Positions 8,703 through 16,737 of a stretch of DNA of 64,000 nt are shown here, piece after piece (the first letter of the stretch is position 1; each line of letters begins with the position of its first letter). The stretch covers positions 1-64,000 of the forward strand of contig DASTWL010000016.1 of assembly GCA_035765895.1 (NCBI GenBank), written 5' to 3'. A program made the position numbers and the translations under genes. Under the pieces are notes generated by a model that saw nothing but the letters and a program-made list of their open reading frames with translations, had not been told where the DNA came from and did not search any database. The DNA is from Verrucomicrobiia bacterium. GTDB taxonomy: Bacteria; Verrucomicrobiota; Verrucomicrobiia; Limisphaerales; DSYF01.

Positions 8703-9764
8703 ATGAAAAAAATCGTGAAGTTCCTCCTGGGTGTGGTGGTTTGTTCGCTGGCGCTGGTGGCCGTGCTCCAGTATGCGGGAATCAGCCTGCCCAAATTCCC
8801 GGCGCGCACGGCCGCCGCCACTGCGGGAACCGGCGAACCGGCCGAAGCGGAGGCTGCCCCCGTGGCCACCCTTGATCCGAAGTTCCTTGAGGCCATCACG
8901 GCAGAACGGGATTTCAGCCGCCGTGACAAGGCCCTGAACCGCGCAGCCCGGTCCGTGGCGACGGACAGCTTGCCGCTGGCCGTCAACGACCTTGCCGGGC
9001 GTGACAACCCGGCGGCCCGCGAACTGTTGCAACGGCTTGTGCGGCGTTGGGCGGAAACGGATCCGGCGGAGGCGGCGACCTGGGCGGCGCAATTGCCGGC
9101 CGGAGTGGCGCGGCAACTCGCGCTCAAGCAGGTGGCGACCGCGTGGGCCGGGACCAACGTGACCGCGGCGGGCGAATGGTTGGCCACCCTGCCCGCCAGC
9201 GCGGACACGCAGGTGGCGACGCTGGCCGTTGCCTATGAAGCCGCCCGCACCGATCCGGTGACGGCGCTGCGGCTGGGCAGCCCGTTGCCGCAGTCCGATG
9301 AGCGGGATGCCTTGCTGGTTTACACCGTGAGCCAGTGGGCGACGACGGATGCGGGCACCGCCAGCACCTGGGCGGCGCAAGTGGCCGATGCCAAATTGCG
9401 TGAGCGTTTGCTGGCGGCGGTGGCCGTGGCGGTGGCGTCCAAGGACGGGGCCGCGGCGGCGGTGCTGGCGGGCACCCAGCTTTCCCCCGGACCGGAGCAG
9501 GACCGTGCCGCGGTGTCGATCGTGCAACGTTGGGCGCAGACGCAGCCTCAGGCGGCCGCCGCATGGATTCTTCAGTTCCCCGACAACTCAACCCGCAACG
9601 CGGCCACGCAGAACCTGGTGACTATCTGGGCGCGCCAGGATGCCACGGCGGCCCAAAACTGGTTGAACTCCCTGCCCGCTGGTTCGATGCGCACCGCAGG
9701 TTCGGCAGCCTACGCCCAGACGCTGGCCAGTCTGGATGCCACGGCGCAGAGTTCGGTGCAATGA
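8703..9764 (+). CDS. Membrane-anchored Trp-Ala helical repeat protein
   Basis: A 353-residue protein with an N-terminal signal anchor (about residues 5-25, FLLGVVVCSLALVAVLQYAG) and an Ala/Pro/Glu-rich linker. The rest is made of about seven degenerate helical repeats of 35-45 residues around W.....P..AA.WA.QLP.G..R..A....A..WA. Examples are WAETDPAEAATWAAQLPAG, WAQTQPQAAAAWILQFP and WARQDATAAQNWLNSLPAG. This style of TPR-like repeat is common in large-genome Verrucomicrobia and has no assigned activity. The gene follows the cadherin-like protein by 25 bp on the same strand, so the two probably form an operon and may work together in the envelope, for example as a periplasmic scaffold. No catalytic motif is visible. 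Confidence 0.7.
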   Translation: MKKIVKFLLGVVVCSLALVAVLQYAGISLPKFPARTAAATAGTGEPAEAEAAPVATLDPKFLEAITAERDFSRRDKALNRAARSVATDSLPLAVNDLAGRDNPAARELLQRLVRRWAETDPAEAATWAAQLPAGVARQLALKQVATAWAGTNVTAAGEWLATLPASADTQVATLAVAYEAARTDPVTALRLGSPLPQSDERDALLVYTVSQWATTDAGTASTWAAQVADAKLRERLLAAVAVAVASKDGAAAAVLAGTQLSPGPEQDRAAVSIVQRWAQTQPQAAAAWILQFPDNSTRNAATQNLVTIWARQDATAAQNWLNSLPAGSMRTAGSAAYAQTLASLDATAQSSVQ

Positions 9765-9929
9765 CCCTGCCGGCGCCGGCACCGGCTGGCGCGGCCCTGT
9801 TGCATCCGCTTCCCGCGCGCGGTTGCGTCCGGCTTCCGGCATTTTCAGATTCCTTCCCAACGCTGATCTGATATATCGGAGAACCATTGCGGCCTCCCAG
9901 TCATGCCCGCGATGACCCAACAAAATCCT

Positions 9930-10712
9930 ATGTCAGATTATCTCAAATCCTTGTTCGGTTTGGACGGGAAAGTGGCCGTCGTCATTGGCGGCACCGGCGA
10001 ATTGTGCGGCGCCATGGCGGAAGGCCTGGCACAGGCGGGCGCGGAAGTGGTGCTCGTCGGGCGCAGCGCCGAAAGGGCCGCGGCGCGCCTGCAGCGCATC
10101 ACTGCCGTGGGCGGCAAGGCGTGGTTCGCGCCGGCCGACGTCGCCCGCAAGCCCGCGCTCGAGGCCCTGTTGAAAAGCGTCCTGGAAAAATCCGGCCGGG
10201 TGGACATCGTCGTCAATGGCGCGGGGGTCAATTCACCGACGCCGTTTCTGGACGTGGCGGAGGAAGAGTTTGACCGCATCATGGACACGAACTTCAAGGC
10301 GCTTTACTTCGCGTGCCAGGTGTTCGGCAGGCATCTCGTCGAACGCGGTCAGGGCGGCAGCATCATCAACATCGGCTCGATGAGTGCGCTGAAGCCGTTG
10401 TCGCGCGTCTTCACCTACTCGGCGTCCAAGGCGGCCGTGCATAATCTCTCCATGAACCTCGCCCGCGAATGGGCGCCCAAGGGGGTGCGCGTGAACATCC
10501 TCGTCCCGGGCTTTTTCCCGGCGGAGCAAAACCGCAAGGTGCTGACGCCGGAACGCGTCGGGCAGATCATGGGGCACACGCCGATGAAGCGCTTTGGCGA
10601 GGCCCGGGAATTGATCGGCGCCACCCTGCTGCTCGCCAGCGATCAGGCGGGTTCCTTCATCACCGGTGTCGAAATGGTTGTGGACGGCGGTTTCAATTCC
10701 ATGTGCATCTGA
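9930..10712 (+). CDS. SDR-family oxidoreductase, sugar-acid type
   Basis: A classical short-chain dehydrogenase of about 260 residues. The cofactor loop reads GGTGELCG (20-27), a variant of TGxxxGxG. The NNAG motif is NGAG. The active site has Ser in the SMSAL segment and YSASK (Tyr163, Lys167). The C-terminus is [18 protein letters not shown]. The [11 protein letters not shown] opening and GGFN ending resemble dehydrogenases annotated as D-mannonate or fructuronate/gluconate oxidoreductases, which would suit uronate use alongside the GH115 glucuronidase in this window, but the substrate is not proven. Further in-frame ATGs lie at 9903 and 9912. None has a clear ribosome site; 9930 was chosen because conserved sequence begins just after it. 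The gene stands alone, convergent with the aminotransferase. Confidence 0.8.
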   Translation: MSDYLKSLFGLDGKVAVVIGGTGELCGAMAEGLAQAGAEVVLVGRSAERAAARLQRITAVGGKAWFAPADVARKPALEALLKSVLEKSGRVDIVVNGAGVNSPTPFLDVAEEEFDRIMDTNFKALYFACQVFGRHLVERGQGGSIINIGSMSALKPLSRVFTYSASKAAVHNLSMNLAREWAPKGVRVNILVPGFFPAEQNRKVLTPERVGQIMGHTPMKRFGEARELIGATLLLASDQAGSFITGVEMVVDGGFNSMCI

Positions 10713-10731
10713 CGCCGTCCGCCGGCCGGAA

Positions 10732-11952
10732 TCATAATCCGTCGGCAAGTGCGTCTTGGAGGGCGGCTGCCAGCCGGCGGTATTGCGGCAGTGAATTGTA
10801 GAGCTGCGGCGCGATGCGCAACAACCGGTGGGGCGGCGCGGGCCAGGAAAACACCGGCACCTCGATGCCGTGGCATTCGCGCAGTGCGTCCTGCAACGGA
10901 TATTCAAACCAGGGCGCGCGCGGCCCTTGTCCTGCGGGCGCGTCCGGCAACGGCACCGCCGCGAGCGAGCCAAGACATCCTTCCGGACACGGCGGGGTCA
11001 CCGCCAACGCATCGCACAGGAGCCGGCGCGCCGCCAGGGTCAGGGCGCGGTTGCGCGCCATCACCGCCGGCCAGCCGCCGGGCAGCAGCGAGCCCACATA
11101 ACGCAGCGTTTCCGGCACGCTCAGCCAGGCCGACGGATCACCGGTGCCCGTCCAGCCAAACTCCAGTTGAAAACGCGATCGATCCGTCCGGCGGGAATTC
11201 GCTCCGTGGCTGATGACCAGCGGCCGGATGTGCGCCTGCCGGTCGCGGCGGACGTGCAACAGCGCGGCGCCTTTCGGCGCACAGAGCCACTTGTGACAGT
11301 TGCCAGTGTAATACGTCGCGCCCAACGCGGACAGATTGAGCGGGATCATGCCTGGCGCATGCGCGCCATCGACGAGCGTTTCGATGCCGCGCGCGTTGAG
11401 CGCCGCCAGCAATCGTTCCAGGGGCATGACCAATCCCGTGGTGCTGGTCACGTGATCGAGCAACACCAGCCGGGTGCGGGGCGAAACCGCGGCCAGCACG
11501 GATTCAACCAGTTCCTCGACGCGGGCCACGGGAAACGGCACATGGGCCACCACCACCTGTGCGCCCGTGCGTTCCGCCACGTAATTGAGGGCGTTGCGGC
11601 TTGCGTTGTATTCCTGGTTGGTGACCAGCAGTTCGTCGCCGGGGGCGAACCGAAGCGAGCGCAGGACGGTGTTGACGCCGGCCGTGGTGTTGGGGACGAA
11701 CACCAGATCATCCGGCGCCGCGCCCACGAACTGCGCGAGCGCCGCGCGGGCGGCGTCGAGGTGGCCCTCCAGTTCGCGCACGAGGAACTGCAGGGGCTGC
11801 CGTTCCAGCCGGAGCTGCCATTCGTGCTGGTGCGCCAGCACGGCGCGCGGGCAGCTGCCAAAGGCGCCGTGGTTGAGAAAGGTTACCTGCGGATCATGCA
11901 GCCACAGGGTGGGATCGGCGGCGGGAAGTTCGAGCGGTTTGGTGTCGGACAT
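10732..11952 (-). CDS. Class V PLP-dependent aminotransferase / isopenicillin-N-epimerase-like
   Basis: A 406-residue fold-type I PLP enzyme. FLNHGAFGSCPRAVL near residue 25 is the N-terminal signature of the isopenicillin-N epimerase-like branch of class V aminotransferases. TTAGVN (about residue 89) contacts the phosphate, DGAHAPG holds the Asp that pairs with the pyridine nitrogen, and GNCHKWLCAPKG holds the Schiff-base lysine. Members include cysteine desulfurase-like and epimerase-like enzymes of unknown substrate, so only the cofactor and fold can be named with confidence. It is transcribed leftwards, divergent from the secreted glycosidase-like gene across a 161-bp gap, and converges on the SDR gene 20 bp away. 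Cytoplasmic. Confidence 0.85.
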   Translation of the reverse strand: MSDTKPLELPAADPTLWLHDPQVTFLNHGAFGSCPRAVLAHQHEWQLRLERQPLQFLVRELEGHLDAARAALAQFVGAAPDDLVFVPNTTAGVNTVLRSLRFAPGDELLVTNQEYNASRNALNYVAERTGAQVVVAHVPFPVARVEELVESVLAAVSPRTRLVLLDHVTSTTGLVMPLERLLAALNARGIETLVDGAHAPGMIPLNLSALGATYYTGNCHKWLCAPKGAALLHVRRDRQAHIRPLVISHGANSRRTDRSRFQLEFGWTGTGDPSAWLSVPETLRYVGSLLPGGWPAVMARNRALTLAARRLLCDALAVTPPCPEGCLGSLAAVPLPDAPAGQGPRAPWFEYPLQDALRECHGIEVPVFSWPAPPHRLLRIAPQLYNSLPQYRRLAAALQDALADGL

Positions 11953-12113
11953 GCGGTGTCGGGCAAATTGGTGCCGGACGGCTTCTCGGGTGAATCCGGC
12001 GCGGCGCAGTGTCGTCCATTTGCGGGCGGGTCGCCATGTTGAAAATGCACCCGCCTGAAACGCCGGATTGTTTTTGACGCGGCCCCGCGCATGGGGGCCA
12101 ACTGTTGAGACCG

Positions 12114-14300
12114 ATGAAACGCATGACCTGCACCCGTTGCCTTTGTTTGCTGGTGGTTCCCGGAATCCAGCTCCTCGCCGCGGAGTCGCCGCGGTCCTTT
12201 GCCTCCGACACCAATCAGGTGCTGGAGCGCACCTGTTTCCAGACCGGCCAGCCGTGGAGTCCGGCGGGCAACCTCCGATCGGACGTGGCCATTGTTTACG
12301 GCATTGACGCGGGATTGCCAGAGCGCATTGCGACGTGGCGCGACCATGATTACCGCATTCACGTGATGACCGGCGTCGCCTGGGGGCAGTATCAGGACTA
12401 TCTCTATGGCCGCTTCGACGCCATCAACCACGAGGACGAGGCGCAGACGCAGCGCGACGGCCACAAAATCAGCCACGGCGGCGATGTCTATTACATGTGT
12501 CCCGGCGAGAATTACGGCAAATTTCTCTGCGTCGGCGTGCAACGGGCTCTGGATGCCGGGGCCGAGGCGATCCATCTCGAGGAACCGGAGTTCTGGGACC
12601 GCGCCGGCTATTCGGAAGGCTTCAAGCGCGAATGGCGAAAATATTACGGCGAGGACTGGCAGCCGCCGCACAGTTCGGTGGACGCCCGTTGGCGCACTTC
12701 CAAGTTGAAATACTTTCTCTACCGGCGCGCGTTGCAGCAGGTGTTCGACTACGTGCAGGACTGGAACCAGCGCACCGGCCACCACGTCCGGTGTTACGTG
12801 CCCACGCACAGCCTGCTCAATTACGCGCAGTGGAGCATCGTCAGCCCGGAATCCAGCCTCGCACGGCTCAAGGGGTGTGATGGTTACATTGCACAAGTGT
12901 GGACCGGCACCTCCCGCGAGCCGAACCGCTTTCGCGGCGAAGTGCGCTCGCGGACATTTGAGACTGCCTTTCTGGAATACGGCGCGATGCAGAACCTCGT
13001 CCGTGCCACGGGCCGGTCCGTCTGGTATTTGAACGATCCCATCGAGGACAATCCCAACCACGACTGGAACGACTACCGGTCCAACTGGGAATCCACCCTG
13101 ACCGCGTCGCTGCTGCAGCCGGATGTCTGGCAGTATGAAGTCGCCCCCTGGCCTGAACGCGTGTTCACCGGACGTTACCCGCGCTCGGCCAGCCCCGCGG
13201 AGCGGAAATCCATCCCGCCGGATTATGCCACCGAATTGCAGACGGTGATGAACGCGCTCAACGACCTGAAACAACCGGATGTGAAATGGGATTGCGGCAC
13301 GACCGGCGTGGGCGTGCTCGTCAGTGATTCGCTCATGTTCCAGCGGGGTGAACCCACGCCCAGCGATCCGCATCTCGGAAATGTTTACGGGCTCGCGATG
13401 CCCTTGTTGAAGCGCGGCCTGCCCGTCGCGCCGGTGCAGCTGGAAAACGTGACCGTGCCCGGCTACTTGAAGGACTTCCGCGTATTGCTGCTGAGTTACG
13501 ACGGCCAAAAGCCCCTGTCGCCCGAGGTTCACGCACCGCTCGCCGACTGGGTCCGGCGCGGCGGCGTGCTGCTGGTTTGCGACGCGGATGCCGATCCGTA
13601 TTTGCGCGCGCGCGAATGGTGGAACACCGACGGCCGCCATTATGCCACGCCGCGCGAACATCTCTTTGAGGCACTCGGGTTGCGGACGCCGGTGGCCACC
13701 AACCAGCTCGTGCGCGTGGGCCGCGGCGGCGTGTATTGGCTGCCCGAACGGCCGGCGCAGTGTGCGGCAAGCGCGGCGGGTGCCGAACGCATTGTAGCGA
13801 CGACGCGCCAGTGCGCGCGGGCTGCCGGCTTGAAGTGGCGCGAAACGAATTATCTGCTGTTGCGGCGCGGGCCGTATGTCATTGGCGCGGGCCTGGACGA
13901 ATCGATCGTGGCCAAACCGCGGGTGTTGCGCGGGCGCTACGTGAACCTTTTCGATCCCAAGTTGCAGGTCGTGTCGCAGGTGGTGATCGAGCCGGGCACG
14001 CGGTGGTTTCTGCTGGATCTGGACCGGGTTCAGGGGCGTGCGCCCCGTCTGTTGGCCTCGGCCTGCAAAGCGCTGCCCATGCCAGCGCCAGCGGGACAGC
14101 TCGAATTCACGGTCGAAGGAGTGGGCGACACGCCGGCGGTGGTCCTGCTGGCCGCGAAGCATCCGCCCGGCGCGGTGACGCTTGCGGGGCAGCGGGTCGA
14201 AGCGGTGGAATACTCCAAGGCGGACGGCCTGGTGTGGTTGCATTTCACGAATGCCGCCTCGCCCCGGGTGCTGTCGGTGGCTGAATCCTCCGCGCACTAG
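12114..14300 (+). CDS. Secreted glycoside-hydrolase-like protein
   Basis: A 728-residue protein with a signal peptide (TRCLCLLVVPGIQLLAAES). Residues about 50-370 resemble a TIM-barrel hydrolase: EAIHLEEPEFWDRAGY carries acidic residues on a strand end, and several Trp-rich loops follow (YIAQVWTGTSREP, SVWYLNDPIEDNPNHDW). Residues about 440-560 look like the Rossmann-type domain seen after the barrel in GH42-like enzymes (FRVLLLSYDGQKPLSPE, LADWVRRGGVLLVCDADADPY). The exact GH family is not recognised and activity is unproven. A TTG at 12105 is an alternative start; ATG at 12114 gives the better signal peptide. It sits upstream of the AraC regulator, which may control it. Confidence 0.6.
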   Translation: MKRMTCTRCLCLLVVPGIQLLAAESPRSFASDTNQVLERTCFQTGQPWSPAGNLRSDVAIVYGIDAGLPERIATWRDHDYRIHVMTGVAWGQYQDYLYGRFDAINHEDEAQTQRDGHKISHGGDVYYMCPGENYGKFLCVGVQRALDAGAEAIHLEEPEFWDRAGYSEGFKREWRKYYGEDWQPPHSSVDARWRTSKLKYFLYRRALQQVFDYVQDWNQRTGHHVRCYVPTHSLLNYAQWSIVSPESSLARLKGCDGYIAQVWTGTSREPNRFRGEVRSRTFETAFLEYGAMQNLVRATGRSVWYLNDPIEDNPNHDWNDYRSNWESTLTASLLQPDVWQYEVAPWPERVFTGRYPRSASPAERKSIPPDYATELQTVMNALNDLKQPDVKWDCGTTGVGVLVSDSLMFQRGEPTPSDPHLGNVYGLAMPLLKRGLPVAPVQLENVTVPGYLKDFRVLLLSYDGQKPLSPEVHAPLADWVRRGGVLLVCDADADPYLRAREWWNTDGRHYATPREHLFEALGLRTPVATNQLVRVGRGGVYWLPERPAQCAASAAGAERIVATTRQCARAAGLKWRETNYLLLRRGPYVIGAGLDESIVAKPRVLRGRYVNLFDPKLQVVSQVVIEPGTRWFLLDLDRVQGRAPRLLASACKALPMPAPAGQLEFTVEGVGDTPAVVLLAAKHPPGAVTLAGQRVEAVEYSKADGLVWLHFTNAASPRVLSVAESSAH

Positions 14301-14467
14301 GCGGAGCGCCTCACGGTCTGGGCGGGCGGGTCAGTCTCGCGCGGACGACGTGCCATTGGTCGCATGCCGCTCAACCCCGTGACGCCGTGCTGCTTTACAA
14401 CGCCGCCGGTGTTTGGTGAACTTACGTTCAATGGAACGCTTGCGTTGCTTTCCGTTAAACTCCTGCC

Positions 14468-15361
14468 ATGGATGCCAAGGATAGAGGCGCCCAATGGCCG
14501 GGAGGCCTGTTGCACCGCCATCCGCTGACGCACGTGCACGTGTGCGGCCGCCGGCTTGAACCGCCCGTGCTGAGTCACGTCGTCAATTTTCCCCGGCTCG
14601 AAATTCCCCTCTCCGGCTGTTACGAAAACCAGATCGAGAGCGACGGGCGCGTGATCACCGTGCGGCTGCGGCCCGGTGCGGCGTTGTTCGCCCCGCCCAA
14701 TTGCTGGAACCTGCCCACGTGGCGCCATCCCGTGCGGCTCATGTCCATTCTGTTCGGCAAAAAACAACTGGGCATCAGCCTGGTGACGTTGAAATCGCCC
14801 GCGAGCCAGAAAATCGTGGCGCAGAAAGTCTCGCTGCTGCGGCCGTTGACGGGGCCGCTGCCGAAGTTGATGGAGGCTGTGACCGAGGTGCAGACGGCCG
14901 GCGGACCCGACGCCATTTATCCGGAACTCGCCCGCGCGCTGCTGATTTGCGTGGAGCAATCCTTTCACCAGCCCGAAGTGGCGGCGGCCAATCCGGCGAA
15001 GTCGCTGCTGGAGGACGTGTGCGTTTACCTCCAGAGCCACTATCAATACGACATCACGCGCGATTCGGTGGCGAAGCAGTTCAGCATTTCGCCCAACTAC
15101 CTCTCCCGCATCTTCCAGTTCCAGGGGCACATGACGTTCAGCAATTACCTGATGCATGTGCGCACGGACCGCGCAAAACATCTGCTCCGCAGTTACAATC
15201 TCAAGCTTGATGACGTGGCGGCCCGGTGCGGCTACCGGGACACCGCCTACTTCTGCCGCGTCTTCAAACGCGTCGCCAAGCTGACCCCGTCGGAATACCG
15301 CACGCAGCACCGTCCGGAAACGGCGGCCGATGCGCCGGCGGACGCGGCCGAGGCAAACTGA
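14468..15361 (+). CDS. AraC-family transcriptional regulator
   Basis: A 297-residue regulator. The N-terminal half looks like a cupin-type sensor (FPRLEIPLSGCYENQIESDG, RPGAALFAPPNCWNLP). The C-terminal 105 residues are a complete AraC double helix-turn-helix: SVAKQFSISPNYLSRIF is the first recognition unit, and LKLDDVAARCGYRDTAYFCRVFKR is the second, highly conserved one with the usual GY.D..YF..FK pattern. AraC proteins with cupin domains usually sense sugars and activate glycan-use genes. It lies between a glycosidase-like gene and a large exoprotein block, and a copy of the recurring intergenic motif lies about 70 bp past its end. The link to that motif is an inference. Confidence 0.9.
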   Translation: MDAKDRGAQWPGGLLHRHPLTHVHVCGRRLEPPVLSHVVNFPRLEIPLSGCYENQIESDGRVITVRLRPGAALFAPPNCWNLPTWRHPVRLMSILFGKKQLGISLVTLKSPASQKIVAQKVSLLRPLTGPLPKLMEAVTEVQTAGGPDAIYPELARALLICVEQSFHQPEVAAANPAKSLLEDVCVYLQSHYQYDITRDSVAKQFSISPNYLSRIFQFQGHMTFSNYLMHVRTDRAKHLLRSYNLKLDDVAARCGYRDTAYFCRVFKRVAKLTPSEYRTQHRPETAADAPADAAEAN

Positions 15362-15429
15362 GCCCGACGTGACTTCCGCCGCGGCGCCACACGGGGCGTG
15401 CCGCCGCCAGCCTGCGTTTTCAGTCGCAG

Positions 15430-15466
15430 GTCACAATACTCCAATAAATGCAACAATGATCAGCTT
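15430..15466 (+). promoter_or_regulatory. Recurring intergenic motif, copy 1
   Basis: The core is ACTCCAATAAATGCAACA at 15438-15455, followed by TCA and TTG. It aligns without gaps to copy 5 (ACTCCCATAAAAGCTACA) in the pattern ACTCCnATAAAnGCnACA. It is located downstream of the AraC gene and upstream of the pseudopilin. Function unknown: operator, promoter or small RNA element. Confidence 0.4.
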
Positions 15467-15717
15467 GCGTGATGGGCGGCCGGGCGTTGACTTTAACGCT
15501 GCGCGCGAAAGGCGAAGCGCGGTGACGGTGCGGCGCATGGTTCCTGCCGGATTTCGGGCGACACGTTGATCGGGCTGACTGGCGGGGAGGGTGAAATGCC
15601 GGCGCACTGGCGTTGCCCCGCCGTGGGTTGGGGGTGCGTCCGCCCGGGGCACGGGCGTGGCCCCTGCGGATGTGGATTGTTTCAAGCGGGCAGCTTGAGC
15701 CCGTGATCGTCCGACGC

Positions 15718-15752
15718 AGACAACAATAATACAGTTAAGGCGATTTTCCCGG
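15718..15752 (+). promoter_or_regulatory. Recurring intergenic motif, copy 2
   Basis: Reads ACAACAATAATACAG then TTAAGGCGATTTTCCC. The left half matches copy 3 (CAACAATAATGCAG) in 13 of 14 bases. It lies about 65-100 bp before the pseudopilin ATG at 15817, a normal place for a promoter or activator site. Confidence 0.4.
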
Positions 15753-15816
15753 CGTGGGCATCGGACCGGCAGCCAACGATGCCATCAGGGAGGATTTGAT
15801 TGGAGAGCGGCTCAAC

Positions 15817-16644
15817 ATGCACAACCTTGTTCCATCGGCACCACCGCAGCGATTCAATTCGGCAGCTGCCGGTCGCGCGGCGTTCACCTTGATTGAATTG
15901 CTCGTCGTCATCGCCATCATCGCGATTCTGGCGGCCATGTTGCTGCCCGCCCTGTCGAAGGCAAAAACCAAGGCGCAGGGCATCAGCTGCCTGAACAACA
16001 CCAAGCAGCTGACCATCGCATGGGCGTTGTATGCGGCCGACAACAACGGCAAGCTGGTTTATAACAAGCCGGGCTATTCCGACCTGACCAACTGGGTGGG
16101 GAATTTTCTCGACTGGTCGAGCAGCGCGCAGAACACCAACCTGGATCTGATTCGCAACGCGTCGCTGGGGCCTTATGCCGGGAAGAATGTGGGCATCTAC
16201 AAATGTCCGGCAGACAACACGCCCTGTGCCGCGGGGCCGCGCGACCGCAGTCTTTCGATGAACGCCTACGTCGGCAACATCGGCAACGGCGCCCCGATCA
16301 CCGGCGGCTACGCGCAGTTTTTGAAGGAGTCGGACTTCCGCAATCCGGCCGGCATTTTTGTCTTTCTGGACGAGCATCCCGACAGCATCAACGATGGCTG
16401 GTTCATCTTCTGCACGGCGGGGAATCCGGCGGAGCGCAATCAGTGGAGCGATTTGCCGGCGTCCTATCACAACGGCGCGGGTGGGTTTTCGTTTGCCGAC
16501 GGCCATTCGGAAATCAAGAAGTGGCGGAATGGCAGCACCGTCCGCAGCGTGACCAAGAATTCCAGTTTTCTGCCGCTCGGCATTCCCTACAACCAGACCG
16601 ACGACATTACGTGGGTGGCGGAACGGCAGACCACCAAGCTTTGA
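15817..16644 (+). CDS. Type II secretion pseudopilin-like protein, H-X9-DG type
   Basis: A 275-residue protein with a prepilin signal: a charged leader ending GRAA, then [18 protein letters not shown], the methylated N-terminal helix of type IV pilins and type II secretion pseudopilins. The residue before the cleavage site is Ala rather than the usual Gly. The C-terminal part contains the H-X9-DG signature ([18 protein letters not shown]) and a CPAD cysteine motif typical of the Planctomycetes-Verrucomicrobia-Lentisphaerae DUF1559-like family. These are thought to be envelope proteins processed by prepilin peptidase. An upstream GTG at 15754 is in frame, but the ATG at 15817 has a GGAGAG ribosome site and starts the leader properly. 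It precedes a large exoprotein gene by 93 bp. Confidence 0.9.
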   Translation: MHNLVPSAPPQRFNSAAAGRAAFTLIELLVVIAIIAILAAMLLPALSKAKTKAQGISCLNNTKQLTIAWALYAADNNGKLVYNKPGYSDLTNWVGNFLDWSSSAQNTNLDLIRNASLGPYAGKNVGIYKCPADNTPCAAGPRDRSLSMNAYVGNIGNGAPITGGYAQFLKESDFRNPAGIFVFLDEHPDSINDGWFIFCTAGNPAERNQWSDLPASYHNGAGGFSFADGHSEIKKWRNGSTVRSVTKNSSFLPLGIPYNQTDDITWVAERQTTKL

Positions 16645-16737
16645 CCTGTGATCAAGGAACGCAGGTTGAAAATTCGGTGTTTCCCGGCTTTCGGGGGCAC
16701 TCTGTTCAAACCCTGACGACATACCTCAATCAGAATC

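Larger units (their letters stand above)
15362..15816. other. Long intergenic region with two motif copies
   Basis: About 455 bp between the AraC gene and the pseudopilin with no supported gene. It holds two copies of the recurring intergenic motif (15430-15466 and 15718-15752). The stretch between them is GC-rich, with short palindromic pieces but no clear terminator. The second copy lies about 65-100 bp before the pseudopilin start. Confidence 0.5.

Noticed and set aside
12081-12099. Hairpin GGCCCC...GGGGCC before the glycosidase-like gene as a terminator or riboswitch
   Set aside because: The stem is short, has no T tract and shows no conserved aptamer sequence; in a GC-rich spacer it is expected by chance.
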